A stretch of 64,000 nucleotides of DNA from Aquila chrysaetos chrysaetos (GCF_900496995.4 NC_044004.1:124001-188000); one strand, 5' to 3'. Counted from the stretch's first letter, positions 10,259 to 22,228 are shown. The notes: a model not told the origin generated them from the letters alone. Translations and numbers: made by a program.

Positions 10259-11205
10259 TCAGCGGGATGCTTTGATGCCCATCTCCCGGTCCGTCGCCTG
10301 AAGGAAACGTTCGTTGAGGAAAAGCATCTGCCCGTGGGGCAGGAGACGATCGAGGAGGAGGTCGGCGGTCTCGGGTCGGAGCAGGACGTCTGCGCCGGGG
10401 CCGAGGAGTCGGAGGGAGACGAGCAGGCGGGGGGCCAGGCGGCGTAGGGTGATTTCGGCCAACGATAGATTCTCTTGGGGGTCACAAACCAAGGCGAAGG
10501 CGAGGGCCAAAACCGACAGCCAGGCTACCGTCGTTCGTTCGGGGAAGGGGTCCCCGGGGGGCAGCTGGAAAAGTCCCCCCGGGGCGTCTTGGAGCGAGAT
10601 CGGTTCGTCGGGGAGCTGGGGGAGCTGGGGGGAAGACGGACGCCCCAAAGACGATTGAAGCAGCCGGCACTGGGAGGCCACTTGCCTGGGAGAGAAGAAG
10701 GGGGGGGGACACCTTCGTGTTAAGACCCCCCCCCCCCAATCCAGGGATAGGGTGACCCCCTCTATTGGGGCACTGTTACAATTCTGGGGGTCCCACTGAG
10801 CCCAGCCCCCCCCCCCCAGGAAGGAGAGGGGGGACACACGGACACCCACAGAGAAGGGGTGTCACAGCCCCAGGGGTCCCGTAGAGCCCAGACCCCTTAA
10901 AAGGAGAGGGCGGGGGGTCCCATAGAGGGGGGGGTCACCAACCCCGGGGGTCCCACCGAACCCAAGCCCCCCCCCCCCCGCGGGGAAGGGTGAGGAGGGG
11001 GGTGTGGGGGTCCCGGGTACCTGGCCACGGCCAGCAACTCCTCCTTGCGGCGGAGGCGCTGCCGGGGGGGTCCCCCGGGTCGCGGGGGGGTCCCGAAAGT
11101 CCGGGCGTAGAGGAGGCGGCAAGGGGCGGGGCTAGAGGGGGCGTGGCCGGGCGCGGCGGGGGGGTCCGCCCCGCCCAGCGCCAGCAGGACGAACGCCCGC
11201 ACCAT
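10259..11205 (-). CDS. AP5S1: AP-5 complex subunit sigma-1
   Basis: Two coding exons, 11205-11021 and 10685-10259 (minus), join across a phase-2 intron to give 203 aa; human AP5S1 has 200. The start MVRAFVLLAL matches the family start MVHAFLIHTL in form. Other shared blocks are CRLLYARTFG, LRRKEELLAVARQV, ISLQDAPGGLFQL, TVVAWLSVLALAFAL, ENLSLAEITLRRL and LPHGQMLFLNERF. The product is the small subunit of the AP-5 adaptor, which works with SPG11 and SPG15 on late endosomes/lysosomes in retrieval to the Golgi (family knowledge). A longin-like sigma fold is expected over the whole length. CDC25B lies upstream in the same orientation, as in human. Confidence 0.95.
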
Positions 11206-11480
11206 GGCAACGCCGCTCGCGACCCCCGGCCCGCCGCCCAGGTCACGTGGCGGGGGGGGAAGGCGGAGTCCGTCCCTCTTCCTCCACTCCGCCGGTTGCT
11301 ATTGGCCGGCGGGAACCTCGTTCGGATTGGCGTACCGCGGGAAAGGGCGAGGAAAGGAACGGCGGCGGGGATTGGTGGAAACCGGGAAGTGTGGGGCGGG
11401 GGGCGCGGGGAGCTTAGCGCCCACCCTTCTGCCGGGTCGCGATTGGCCAAGGCTAGGCGGGCGGCGCGCCGATTGGCGGA
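11206..11480 (-). promoter_or_regulatory. AP5S1: AP5S1 CpG-rich promoter with five CCAAT boxes
   Basis: Five ATTGG pentamers on the plus strand (CCAAT on the AP5S1 strand) occur at 11301-11305, 11326-11330, 11371-11375, 11442-11446 and 11472-11476, within 180 bases. CG-rich words and GC-box-like runs surround them. No TATA box is obvious. This is typical of a housekeeping NF-Y/Sp1 promoter. Extent is approximate. Confidence 0.6.
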
Positions 11481-12197
11481 GAGGGGCTAGTGGGCGGGAT
11501 AGGAAGTACGGCCCTGAGAGGGATGGCATGGCCGGCGGGGGGGCAGGATCACCGGGGGCGGGGGGAACGCGGCCAAGGGGAACAACATGGCCGGGATTGG
11601 GGGGGGCAGGATCAGCCTGCGGGGGTGACAAGGCTGGGGCAGCGGGGGACGGCATGGCCGGGCAGGATCACCCGGGGGGGGGGGTGTGTGTGTGACAGGG
11701 CCAGAGTGGGGTTGCCCCCCCCCCCCCAGGCAGCCGTGTCCTGGCCCTGGGACCCCCCCCAGTCACCCCTCTGCCGCCATTCCTCCTCCCGCCCCACACA
11801 CAGCCCTTGGGATTGGGGGCGTCCATCCGTGACCCGCAGCCCCTGCCGCATGTCCCCCCCCCGTGGTGGCCCTGGGAGCAGGGCCAGGCTGCCCCACACG
11901 GGCACAGGGCCACCGCCGGGGTGGGGGGGGCGGCAGGCAGGAGTGGGACAGAGATTTTAGGCTCCCCTGCCCCAGCTGGCGCCCCCCCCCCGCAGGAACA
12001 GCATTAAATGGGATATTCGACCCTGCCCCAGCCCCCTGGGGAAGCCCCCAGCCCCACAGGGATGCTGTCACCCCCACCCTCTCCCCTTCAAACAGCTCTC
12101 CCAAGCCCCTCCAGCCCAGCCCAGTCACCCCATGCAGCCCCCCCCCTTTGCTTTGCGGCGCAGCCACAGCCACACGCCCAGGGTTTGTTCTGCCTCC
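11481..12197. other. Spacer between AP5S1 promoter and CDC25B 3' end
   Basis: GC-rich with several G and C runs (for example 11669-11680, 11717-11728). No exon or known repeat recognised. Confidence 0.5.
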
Positions 12198-13312
12198 TGA
12201 ATGACTTGTTAATGAATTATTTTTTTTTAAAACAAAACCAAAACATAAAAGTAAACAAGACACAAGGGTACAGCCCAACAGCGGCAGCTCCTGGCCGAGG
12301 AAACGCTTCTTGCCCTCCCCAGTTCATGGTGCTTCAGCAGCCAGTTCGTAGGCAAGTGCTGGGCCCCACGGCATCCCCACGGGTGCTGCAGCCCAAAACG
12401 CTGCCCCGATCCGGGGGGGGGGGAGTAGTGAAGCCCCTCCTACCCCCTGAAGTTCACCACAGCTGGCTTGGAAGTGGAGAACAAACTTTAAATAAGATGG
12501 GGGGGGGGGCGGCAAAAAAACCCAACAACAGACAGACAGACAAAAAAACCGAAACACTGAACAAACCCAGGCTGATGCAGTCAGTGACTGTTACAGGGGG
12601 CACACAGGGTGCCCACCCCCAGGCATCTGCCCCCCCCCCATGAAGGGCCAGGGCTGGGGCCCTGCTGCACCCACCAGCTACAAAGGGGGTTTAAGTGCTT
12701 TTCTGCAACAGTTCTGCCAATTAAGCTCTACTGAGGGCTCCCAGCCCTCCTCAGGGGCTCCCCACCTTCCCCGGGGGCACCCAGTCCCAGAGAGGGGCTG
12801 CTCAGCTCCATGCCCCCCCCCCCCCAGGGCTCAGGGGGCATCTCCTGCAGCCCAGTGGCTTTCCCAGGGCAGGCACCCTCCAAGCCCAGGGTGTGAGGGG
12901 AAGGGGCTGGAGCAATGGCTTGGGGGGCTGCCCCACAGAGCTGGGGCAGGGGGGGGGCAGCCTGTACTTACCACAGCTCTGCCCCCCCCCCCCCCCCAAG
13001 CCCCAGAGGAAGGTTGAATCTGGCAGTGACTTAGAGCCTGGGGTGGAGGGAACAGGCCCAGGCATCCCCCTGCGACAGCCCCCAACCACCCTTTAGGTTT
13101 TACCCTAAACCCTTTTGAGGGTAAAAAGGTGTAAAACCACAACCATGCCCCCCCACCCCCTCCACCCTGCTGCTGACAGTCAGTGATGCTGTACAGGGCA
13201 CCCAGCAGAGCAGGGCTGGGGGAGGGGGGGGGGGAGCAGGTTTTGGGCTGGGAGATGTTGCCTGATGGCAGCCCCGGGGTGGGTGGGGGGCTGCAGGGGT
13301 CCCCCAGAGCCA
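12198..13312 (-). other. CDC25B: Probable CDC25B 3'UTR
   Basis: This follows the CDC25B stop on the minus strand. It ends in an AT-rich block (12198-12255) unusual for this region, containing TTTTAAAAAAAAATAAT on the minus strand but no canonical AATAAA, so the 3' end is uncertain. A hairpin of nine perfect pairs (TTTTACCCT at 13098-13106 with AGGGTAAAA at 13118-13126, 11-base loop) lies about 190 bases past the stop. The length of about 1.1 kb is compatible with mammalian CDC25B 3'UTRs. Confidence 0.45.
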
Positions 13313-16300
13313 TCAGAAGTTCTTGAGGCGGCTGTAGAGCTCCCGCTTGCTGCGCTCGCCCGCCCACGTACGGCTCTTCAGGCGGAACTTGCGCAGGTCC
13401 TCCTTGAAGTCCTCGTGGTGCATCGGGCGATAGTCCTGGGGCTCGCAGTGTGTCTGGGCACCCACGGCCCTGTCAGTGCCTGCAGCGCAGCCCGCAGCCC
13501 CCACCCACCCACCCAGGGGCAAACCCAGCACCCCAGGGCCCCCAGCGCAGCCCCCTGCCCCTGGAGGTACCATCCTCATGGAGGATGCTCAGAGCCTGAC
13601 CCCTCCTTCCACCCTGCAGAGCCGGGTTTGGGGAGGGGAGAGGGTGTTTTCCCCCCCAGTCCTTGCCCTCCTGCCAGGGATCCCCCTCCCACACAGGGGG
13701 AAAAGGTGGGGGGCTCACCTGGTACTGGGGGAAGAACTCCCGGTACCCCCCCTTCAAGACATAGAGCTCAGGGTAGTGGAGGTGGGGGTACTCGTTACAG
13801 GCTCGGTCCTTCTCCCTGAGGAACCGGCACCTGCGGAATAGGGGAAGGTGATGGGAAGGGGCTGCGGCAGGGTTTGTCACCGAGTCAGGATCCAGCCATG
13901 CCCGGGGGGTCCAGCAGACCCCAGCATCCATCCTCCCCCCCCCCCCCCCCGCCAACTCACATCCTGGGCCCCCTCTCAGAGGAGAACTCGCAGTGGAAGA
14001 TGACTATCACCCTCTTGCTGGTGTCAAAGGGCACGATGGGCTTCTTCAGCAGGAACTCCTCCATGTCCTGCTCCATCGGCAGGTTGACGGCACCCTGGGG
14101 AGGAAGAATAGGCAGCTTTCATCCCCACTGCTGCTTCCCATTTCATCCGAGGGAGGGGGGGTGTCAGTACGCTGCCCCCAGCCTCCCCCTGCCGCCCAGC
14201 ATCACCCCATCTACTGGGGCACCATCACCTTTCCTCCTTCCAGTTGGGGCTCAGCACCTTTGGGGAGGCTGCTCAACTCCTCGGGGGGAGGGCGGGGGGC
14301 TCAGCCCCTCTGAAGTTTGATGGGTTTGAGACCCCCCCACCTCACAGGACCCTCCAAGCCCCAGCCCCGAGGGGCACGGCGGCGGTTCTGACCTTGATGT
14401 GGCCTCCCTCGTACTCGTAGGGGTACCTGCAGTCCACAATCACGCAGCTCTCGATGAGGCTGCTGAACTGCCCCGTCAGCACTGCTGCCATCTGCAGGGG
14501 GAGCCCGTCACCAAGGCGGGGGGGGAGACATGGGGGGGGCCAGGCAGACAGCCCCATGGGGGCTTTTTGGGGAGAGGTTGCTGCTCCCTTACCATTTTGG
14601 GGGAAATGTACTTAAGGTCCTGGTGCTTCCCCTCCACTGTCTGCAGGAGGTATGCCTGGAGGAGAGGCGAGGTGCTGGGTCAGGATCCATCCTGGGGAGA
14701 CCTCCTGGAGCAGGGGCTGTCACCCCGCTCCCCCAGCCCAGAAGACCCCCCCCTCTGCAATGTCTGCTCCCTGCAGGGGGGGGGTGGGCAGTCTGCTCAG
14801 GAGAGATATGGCTGCTGCACGGTGCCGGCACTGGAGGAGCAGCGGTCAGGCTCTTCATGTCCTATGGGGGCTGCAGGCTAGAAAGTCACAGCCCCAAGTC
14901 CCCTCGTCCCCAAGCAAGGGCCACCAGCTGGGTTTGGGCTCTTGTACCAGTGCAGGGCTCTGCTGATGGTCCCTCTCTTTCAGGGGAAGGGCGGGGGGGA
15001 GGCAGCACCCCCAGGCCTGCAGCATCCCCGTGGCCCTACCTTGGAGTAGTCCCCAATGAGTTCCCGGTGGTCGTTGGCCAGCAGGTTCTCAATCTCCTCA
15101 TGGCAGAAGGACCTGGAGCGCAGCAGCCACGGTTTCTGCGGAGACATCTCCCCCGGTGTTAGCAAGGGCTCCAGCAGAGCCGGGTCGGTCCCACCAGGGA
15201 CAGGCTGGACCCCAGCAAGGACGCCTCACCCAGAGGTTTCCCCATCACCCACCGGCTCTGCCGCCGCCTCCTCGCTGGGGGTACCAGCCACACTCCTCCG
15301 TCGCTTGGTTTTGACAGGGGTGTCCCTGTCCTGCGGCCGGTCTATCCGCTTCAGGATGGGTCTGATGACACTGGTGGGCATCGAGGGCGAGCGGAAAAGC
15401 TGCCGGCACTTGCTGCGCTTCACGGGATGCTGTGCAGGGAGAGCCTGTGCTGCTGCCTGGGGGTCTGGCATCCCCCTGCATCCCTGCCAGCACCATGAGG
15501 GTGGGGAGACAACGGTCCCATTCCGGTAGCCACACACCGCCCAGGATGAGCCCACAGCCCCTGGGGCTGGTGCTGCTCACCAACCAGCCCTTTCACCCTC
15601 GCCCCCAGACCCCCACTTCGAGACCCCTCCACCCCTCAAGGCTCCCACATACCGGCTCTGCCTCCTCCTTCCTCACCAGCGGCGCGGTCAGCAGGTTCTC
15701 CATCCCCTGTGGCACATCGGCATCACTCTGCCAGGGCAGCAGCCGGGAGGGCCACGGGGGAGAGGCAGAGGAGAACATGAAGGTGACAAGTCCCACCAGC
15801 TGCTTCCCACCCCTCCAGGCAGGGATGGACCCCATGGACTCCGCAGGTGGAGGAGCCCTCCCTACCTTCATCTCCTCCTCATCCAGGATCTCCATGAAGC
15901 CATCATCTTCCTCCTCAGACATGGAGGAGGTCAAGGAGCCCTGGCGCAGTATGATGGGGCTCTGGCCTTCGGGGACATTTTCCTTCTCAGGGGTGTCAAA
16001 CTGGGGAGGACACAGCCCACGGCTCAGGAGTGGGGCCAGCCCCACGCCAGGCCAGTTTGAAGACAGGGTGTCCCCACACCCCCCCAGGCTGTGACCCCAC
16101 AGCCCCTTCAGCTCCCACATCCACAGGTCTCCAGGGCAAATGTGGAGGTTGGACCAGCAGGTCCCAGCTCAGCAACCCCTGCAGCAGGACCATCCGTCCC
16201 CGGTGCCACCCCCCTCCCCGGAGCCCCCCCAGCCCCTCTCACCAGCAGGTCAGGTGCGGAGCCGGGTCTCTGGGCGAAGGGGTCCCTTCCCACAGCTCCA

Positions 16301-19300
16301 TTACCAGTGGGCAGCTGGCTGCGCTGACTCGGCCTCTGTGGCTTCTTGAAGACAAACCCCTCCTGTGGCAGGGCGGACGCACAGCATTAGCATCCCCCTG
16401 CCCCTTTCCCAGCCCCCTCCCCGGCCTCGCTGCCCCCCTCACCTTGTCCTCGGGCTCCCTCCAGCCCCTCTGCTCACTGGCCCTGCGGTGATTGAACTCC
16501 CGGGAGTGGGAGATGTTCTTCAGGACCGGGCTGGCCCCCAGGAGCCGCGGCTGTGGGGCAGGCAGAGGGGTCAGAGGTGCTGCCCAGCCCCTGCTCTCCC
16601 CAGCTCCATCTTCCTCCCAGCTCAGCCAGGGGCTCAGCAGGATCTGGCCTCCCCCCTGGCTCAGACCTGCAGAGCCCCCGGGACTTACCGGCAGTGAGTG
16701 GATCCTCCGGATAAGGAGCTTATTGCTGCAAGAAGCAGGGAAAGAAAAGGACTGAATGAGAGAAGGTGCCCTGGACCGGCAGTGTCCCACAACACGCCCC
16801 CCAGAGGCTGGCATGGCCCCCCCATCCCCTGGCACAGGGACAGCCAGGCTTGTCAGGTCTCACCACAGGGACAGAGGCCCTTCACTTACTCCTTGAGAAC
16901 CCTCCCGGACTCCGGGATCGCTTTCTCGAAGCTGTGGGGAGAGGACAGCCAGGGTTAGGGGGGATGGCACCCCACACCCCAGCCTGGGCAGCCCAGGAGC
17001 CCCAGGGATGGGCAGCCCCAGCCCTTACAGTGCTCCCACCCCACACAGAGGCTGGCAGCCCCCCAGTGGGGGGAAAGCAACCGAGCAGCCAGGGCTTTCA
17101 GCCCCACAAAGGGTTAAAGCCCCATCTGGACACCACTGGTTTCAGGCTGGGGGACCCCAATCCCTGGCTGGGGTAGGGGAGCGGCACGCCAGGGTGGTCC
17201 GGGGCACCCCGCTGACCTCACTCCATGCCCAGACAAAGCCGGCGGCAGGGCCCCGCACGGGGCGGCAGCAGCGCCCGCTCTCCACCTGTATGTAAATCCA
17301 TCCGCGGCGGGGATGCCGGGGATGTTGGCCGGCAGCCATATGGCCATGCCGGCGGCACGCCGCGGCAGGACGGGGACCGACGTGTCCCCCGCGGCCGAGC
17401 ACACCCAGCCCCACGGCTACCCCAGCCCCACCATCTGCCCCCAGTTAGTTACTCATTCACCCAGCACATCTGCCGGGGCCAGGCTCTGCCAACGGCCGGG
17501 CAAGCGGCAGGGGAGGGGGATGGCGAAGCCACCGGCATGGCACCGGCATGGGGGGCCTCGACTGCAGCTCTCCAGTGGGGGGGGGGGCAGGCAGCAGGCA
17601 CAGCAGGCAGAGCCCCTCACCCCTGCACAGGGCAGCACCACAGAGCTTCGCTCTCAGCTGAAGCCGACACCCCCCACCCTGCACCCCCCCCACCCCTTGG
17701 GGCCCATGCAGCAGCACCCCAAGGCTCTCCGGGGATGCCGGAGGTGTTGGGAGCCCAGGGGGGTGCTCAGCACCCTTGCCCCGCTGCGTGGCGAGGCGGC
17801 GAGCCGGCAGCCAGCCGTCCCTGCCGGCAAAGCCCGGAAGAAGATTTGGCCCAGGCGCGGCAAGGCAGCACCATGAAGGCTTCCTGCCTGCACCCGCTGC
17901 CAGACCCCTGCCCGCAGCAGGGCTGTGCTGATCCCCAGCGCTGACATCCCCGCTCTCCCCGGTGCAGGGTGGTTTCTCACCTCCCCAGAAGCAGATTTGG
18001 GGGGGGGGACGGGGCACAGCCCCCCAGCAAGGCTGAGACCGGGCACTGCAGGCAGACCAGGGCAGGCAGGGCCCATGCTGCCTGCGGGAGGCAGGGGAGG
18101 ACAAATGGGGGAGCCCCCGGGGGGGGACGATGGGGCAAGGGGCACTCACACTTCCTCCAGCGCTGCAGGGTCCTCCTGCGTGGGGGAGTCCAGCCCCACT
18201 CCTGGGGAAACAAGGGGCTGGGTAGCACAGTGTGGGGGGAATCGGGCCCCACTGGGGACAGAGCCATGTTCTGCTCTGGGACCCGCTCCGGCACAGCACC
18301 GCTCCTGCAGGGTCCTTTGCAGGATGTGGCCAGGCCAAGGAGCCCCCCACATCCCAGCTGTGCTTCCCCACTGCTCCAGCCAGCACTGGGGAGGAGGCCA
18401 CAGCTGGTGGTACCTACTGGGTGCTCACGGGGGGCCCTCACCCAGGCCCCCCCCCCAGCATGGCAAGGGGGAATGGCACTGACCCTGGAGCACCCATCCC
18501 AGCCAGGATGTCACCCCAACCAGGGACCCCACTGAGGTGGTCCATGGCCAAGCCCCTGGGGAGCGGGGCTGGGGGCTCTCACCCATCGTCCCCCACAGGG
18601 ATGGGGCCGCAGTCAGAAGCGCCAGGGAGGAAGTCCCAGTTTGAAGCAGGCGCGGGCTGAGCACCCGGCGGGACTGACTCAGAGCAGGGCCAGGAGCTGG
18701 GAGCAGAGCCCCGGCACCCACATGTACCCCAAGAAGCCCCCCGCCTCAACCTCCCTTCCCTGCCTCCCCAGCCGCTCGTCCAGCCCCGCCACGCCAGAGC
18801 TCCCTCTGCATAGTCCCAGTCCGGGATGGGGAGGGATGGAGAGGAATGGGGAGGGGTGGGGGGGCCCGCAGCAGCAGCACCCATCACTCACCCATGTCCG
18901 AGGACTCGGAAGAGATGGAGTCCCGGGAGGAGACCGAGGCCACCGACTCCGGGGACGGGCTGGACCGCTGGCTCTGGAAGGGCAGCTCTGCCACCCTCCG
19001 CTTCGGGGTGTCGCAGTGGCTGCAGGCAGGGTGAAAGCGGAGGGGGGGGGGGGTCAGCCCGCGGGGACCCCCCGGCAGCCCGGGGGTGCCCCTCGCCCCC
19101 TCCCCCAGGAGGGGTGGTTAATGGGGGACGACGACACCCAAATCCATCTAACCCTCCCTTCCCTTCCCCCAGGCAGGGTCCCAACCCACGCCCCCGGCCC
19201 CTCTCACCTGCCCAGCCCCACCAGGTTGTCCATATCCAGCGCCAGGGTGGTGACCGGGGACATGCCCGCCCGTCCCGCCGCCAACCCCGGCAGCCCACGG

Positions 19301-19314
19301 CCCCGCGCCGCCAT
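13313..19314 (-). CDS. CDC25B: M-phase inducer phosphatase 2
   Basis: Sixteen coding exons (minus): 19314-19208, 19019-18892, 18201-18150, 16931-16890, 16725-16689, 16550-16443, 16362-16243, 16000-15866, 15727-15653, 15429-15253, 15135-15040, 14655-14593, 14491-14393, 14094-13961, 13830-13719 and 13453-13313. They total 541 aa, in the range of human isoforms. The N-terminal regulatory half has [13 protein letters not shown], a Ser/Glu cluster [15 protein letters not shown] at 204-206, the DDGF phosphodegron-like site at 230-233, and the RSPSMP 14-3-3-type site at 281-286. A basic KTKRRRS stretch (likely NLS) follows. The rhodanese-like phosphatase domain contains [16 protein letters not shown] and the HC-X5-R loop HCEFSSER with catalytic C448. 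It ends with the [10 protein letters not shown] tail that docks Cdk2/cyclin. It dephosphorylates Thr14/Tyr15 of CDK1/2 and triggers mitotic entry. Upstream neighbour AP5S1 matches mammalian synteny. Confidence 0.96.
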
Positions 19315-19570
19315 GCGGGTAGAGGAAAGCAAATCAGAGAGCAATATTAAAATATTAAATCCTTGCGGGGGGGGTCTCTCTCCCCCCGGTTCTCCTCCGC
19401 GGAGGGGAGCGAAGCCGCGCCGTGCCCGCTCCGCGGTCCGTTCGAAGGGAAGCAGCCAGGCGCGCGCCTGCCACCGCCCCTATTTATATTCGAAAAATAA
19501 CAGGGGAGCGGCGGGGCGGCAGCCAATGGGGCGGGGAGGGGCGGGGCCGGGCCGGGCCGGGGGGCGGGGC
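19315..19570 (-). promoter_or_regulatory. CDC25B: CDC25B promoter: TATA, TTCGAA and CCAAT elements
   Basis: On the minus strand, TATAAATA occupies 19488-19481, giving an expected start near 19455 and a ~140-base 5'UTR. An inverted CCAAT box lies about 35 bases upstream (19523-19527) among GC boxes (ggggcgggg at 19528-19555). TTCGAA, the palindromic variant of the CHR cell-cycle element TTTGAA, is at 19489-19494 and again at 19440-19445. CGCGCGCC at 19461-19468 resembles an E2F core. CCAAT plus CHR is the known layout of DREAM/NF-Y controlled G2/M genes. Function here is inferred from motifs only. Confidence 0.55.
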
Positions 19571-19594
19571 CACGGAGTCGGCGGAGCGGGGGGG

Positions 19595-19790
19595 GGCATG
19601 GCTGGGGGGGCACATGGAGAGGTGCGTGGCTGGGGGGGGGGACATGGCTGGGGGGACATACAGAAGGGTGCATGGCTGGAGGGGACATGGCTGGGGGGGA
19701 CATAGCTGGGAGCGACGTGGAGAGGGGCATGTCCGGGGGGGGGGCACACGGGGGGGTGCATGGTGGGGCACACAGCTGGGGCGGGTGAAC
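19595..19790. repeat. GGGGACATGGCTGGGG minisatellite upstream of CDC25B
   Basis: About ten degenerate copies of a 17-20 base G-rich word (GGGGACATGGCTGGG, with CACATGG and CATAGCTGGG variants). It starts directly behind the GC boxes of the CDC25B promoter. G-runs are regularly spaced, so G-quadruplex formation on the plus strand is plausible. Confidence 0.75.
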
Positions 19791-21965
19791 GGTGGGTGTG
19801 CGAGGGCAGACACTGATGGGTGTCTGTGAGCGATGGTGCAGCCCTGGCGGGGGGGTCCCAGTGTTCGGACACGGGCCCCTCCTGGCGCCCCCCCCCCAGC
19901 CCCCAGCCGCAGGCCAGCTCCCAGGGCCGGAGCGGGTGCTGGGGGGGGTGCTGGAGGGTGCTGGGCTCAGCCCCAGTGCGAGCTGGGGTCAGACTGGGGG
20001 CCAGCCCCACGTTGGGAAGGGAAGGGCGCCACGCTGCCCCCCCCCCCCCCCAGCCCCAGGGAACAAGCCGGAAAGTCAAAACACCCCATCCCACCCAGAC
20101 CGGCTCCCCAGCCTGCAGGGACCACCACTGCCCCCCCACCACACGGCTGCCCCTCGCCCCGCTGTCCCCCTGGGGGTCCCAGCCGGGTGCCCCCCCCCCC
20201 CGGCTCCTCCCGGCTTAGACATCCACCGGTGCCAAAGCCATGTGCCACGTGCCACCGGGCCACGGTGCTGCCCGAAACCCAAACCTGCTGCCCTGTCCCC
20301 CCAGCCTGCTCCCCCACCCTGTCCGTCTGTCCGGCCATCTGTCTGGGAAGGGCGGCCGGCCACACCCCTGCCTGGGGAGGGGGTCTCCAGCGTGGCGGCC
20401 GGGGGCTTTCTGATGGCAAACCGGGCAGGAATGCGCTGGACGGCTGCGGCCTGGGTGGCCGTCCCGGTCTGTCATCCATTGTCCCCAGCCCCATTCTTTC
20501 CTTTCAGAGGGGAAAAGAAAAGAGGAGGGGGTGGCCGGGGTGGAGACCCCCTCTCCAGCCGGGGCAGGGGCAGGCGAGGGGGCAGCTCTCCCAGCTGGGG
20601 GGTGTTCGGCCCCACTGACATCCCCATAATGGCCAGATCCTGCTCTCCCTGAGCCCGTGCGAGGCATGGGGGTCCCACATCCCCCCCCCCCCCCCCAGGG
20701 ACGCCAGGCAGGTCCCAGCGCAGGCAGCAGGGCTGGGGGTCCCCGGGGTGTGGGGAGCAGGGCTGCAGCACCCCAGGGTGCCCCAGGGAGGAGGAGAGGT
20801 GGCCCCGGGGTGGTGGTGGGGGGCTCCCTGGCCCCGCAGCGCTCCTGGGTGGCTGCGGGACATTCTCCCTGGCCACCAAGGGCTTTAATTGCTTCCAGCC
20901 ACACGTGGCTGAGCCGGGGGGGCCGAGGGGGGACCCAGCTCCGGTGGCTGACCCGAGCCTGCGCTGGGGGCCTCGGGGAGGGAAGGGGGGGGGGTCTCTG
21001 GCCAGCTCATGGGGCTCTGCAAGTGGCTGCGCTGTTGGGGAAGGGGCCACATGCTTAGCTCTCCCCCCCCCCCGCCCCCAAACAGGGAGTTTTGGGGAGC
21101 GGGGCTGCAAGCGGGAGAGGGGAATGGGGGCCTCCCAGGGGGGCTGCAGAGCCCCTTGCCCGCAGCAGGACCCCCACAAGCCCTGTCTGCTCCTCTCCGT
21201 GGTGGGATGCAGGCCCCCCAGAGCCCCCCACCTCTCCAGGGTGCTGCTGCCTGCCGTGGTGCAGGGGCTCCGGGCTGCAGCAGGGGCTCAATGTGGGGGG
21301 GCTTCGGGGGCTGGAGGAGGCTGGCTCGCTTTAATGGCCACACAGCAAGAGCTGCCATAAAGATTACTCTAATTAATGAGGACGGGGTGGGGGGCTGTTT
21401 GCAGTGCCAGGGCTGGGTTGGGGGGGGGGGTCCCCCTGCCCCACAGCCCCATGATGTCCCACCCCAATGGATGGCTGCGGGTGTCCCACCACCTCGCTGA
21501 GCCCCTCACACAGTCTGGGCTGCCCCAGGAGGGGACCCTCACGTGGGGGACAAGGTCCCCCCCACCATTCAGGAAATAATCCCACAGCATCCCCTTTTCC
21601 CTCTGCTTTCCCTCCCAGCCTGGGTGTTCTGGGCAGGGATTTGCACCAAAAATGCCGACATTTTCCACAAGAGCTTTCGCCTGGCCATGGAAAACCTGTT
21701 TTCTGCTCCAAGAGGCTTTCATGGCAGAGCATGCCCATCCAGCTGTTTTTTCCCCAAATTCTTTATAGCCATGGCTGGTTATTCGCGGGGGGGGGGGGCT
21801 TACTGCTGTGCACAGGGTGGCCGCAGCAGGACCCTGGTGCTCTTGGTGCTGGCACCGGGAATGGGATGATGCAGGGAAGCGGGAAGCAGGAGCCTTTTAT
21901 GGGTGCTGGGTCCTCGGCACTGGCCCCAGGGGATCTGTGGGGCAGGGCTGGCCTCAGCCCCACAC

Positions 21966-21995
21966 GTGGCGTGGCGTGGCGTGGCGTGGCGTGGC
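21966..21995 (+). repeat. (GTGGC)6 microsatellite
   Basis: Six exact copies of GTGGC in a row, flanked by cacac and ggcagg. Confidence 0.95.
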
Positions 21996-22206
21996 GGCAG
22001 GGGATGCAGGAGGAGGGGACCAGCGTCTGGCTCCGTCCCTGCTGGTGCCCGGCGGTAGAGGGATGGAGGGGTCCCCGCGGTCCAGCTCATGGGCAGCACA
22101 CACACCGACACGGCCGGTGTCACCGCGGGCACTGCGAAGCCACCGGCTTGGAAATGTGGCATCTCTGGGTGGGGACCGCGGCCACACAACGGTGCAGGTG
22201 GTGAGC

Positions 22207-22228
22207 GGGGGGGGGGGGGGGGGGGGGG
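22207..22228 (+). repeat. 22-base G run
   Basis: An uninterrupted G homopolymer, preceded by gtgagc and followed by tggtggtc. Exact length should be treated with caution because sequencing of such runs is error-prone. Confidence 0.9.

Noticed and set aside
18846-19034. Plus-strand frame [20 protein letters not shown]-like, acidic and serine-rich
   Set aside because: It is the antisense of CDC25B exon 2, whose minus-strand reading continues in phase into neighbouring exons and matches the human protein.
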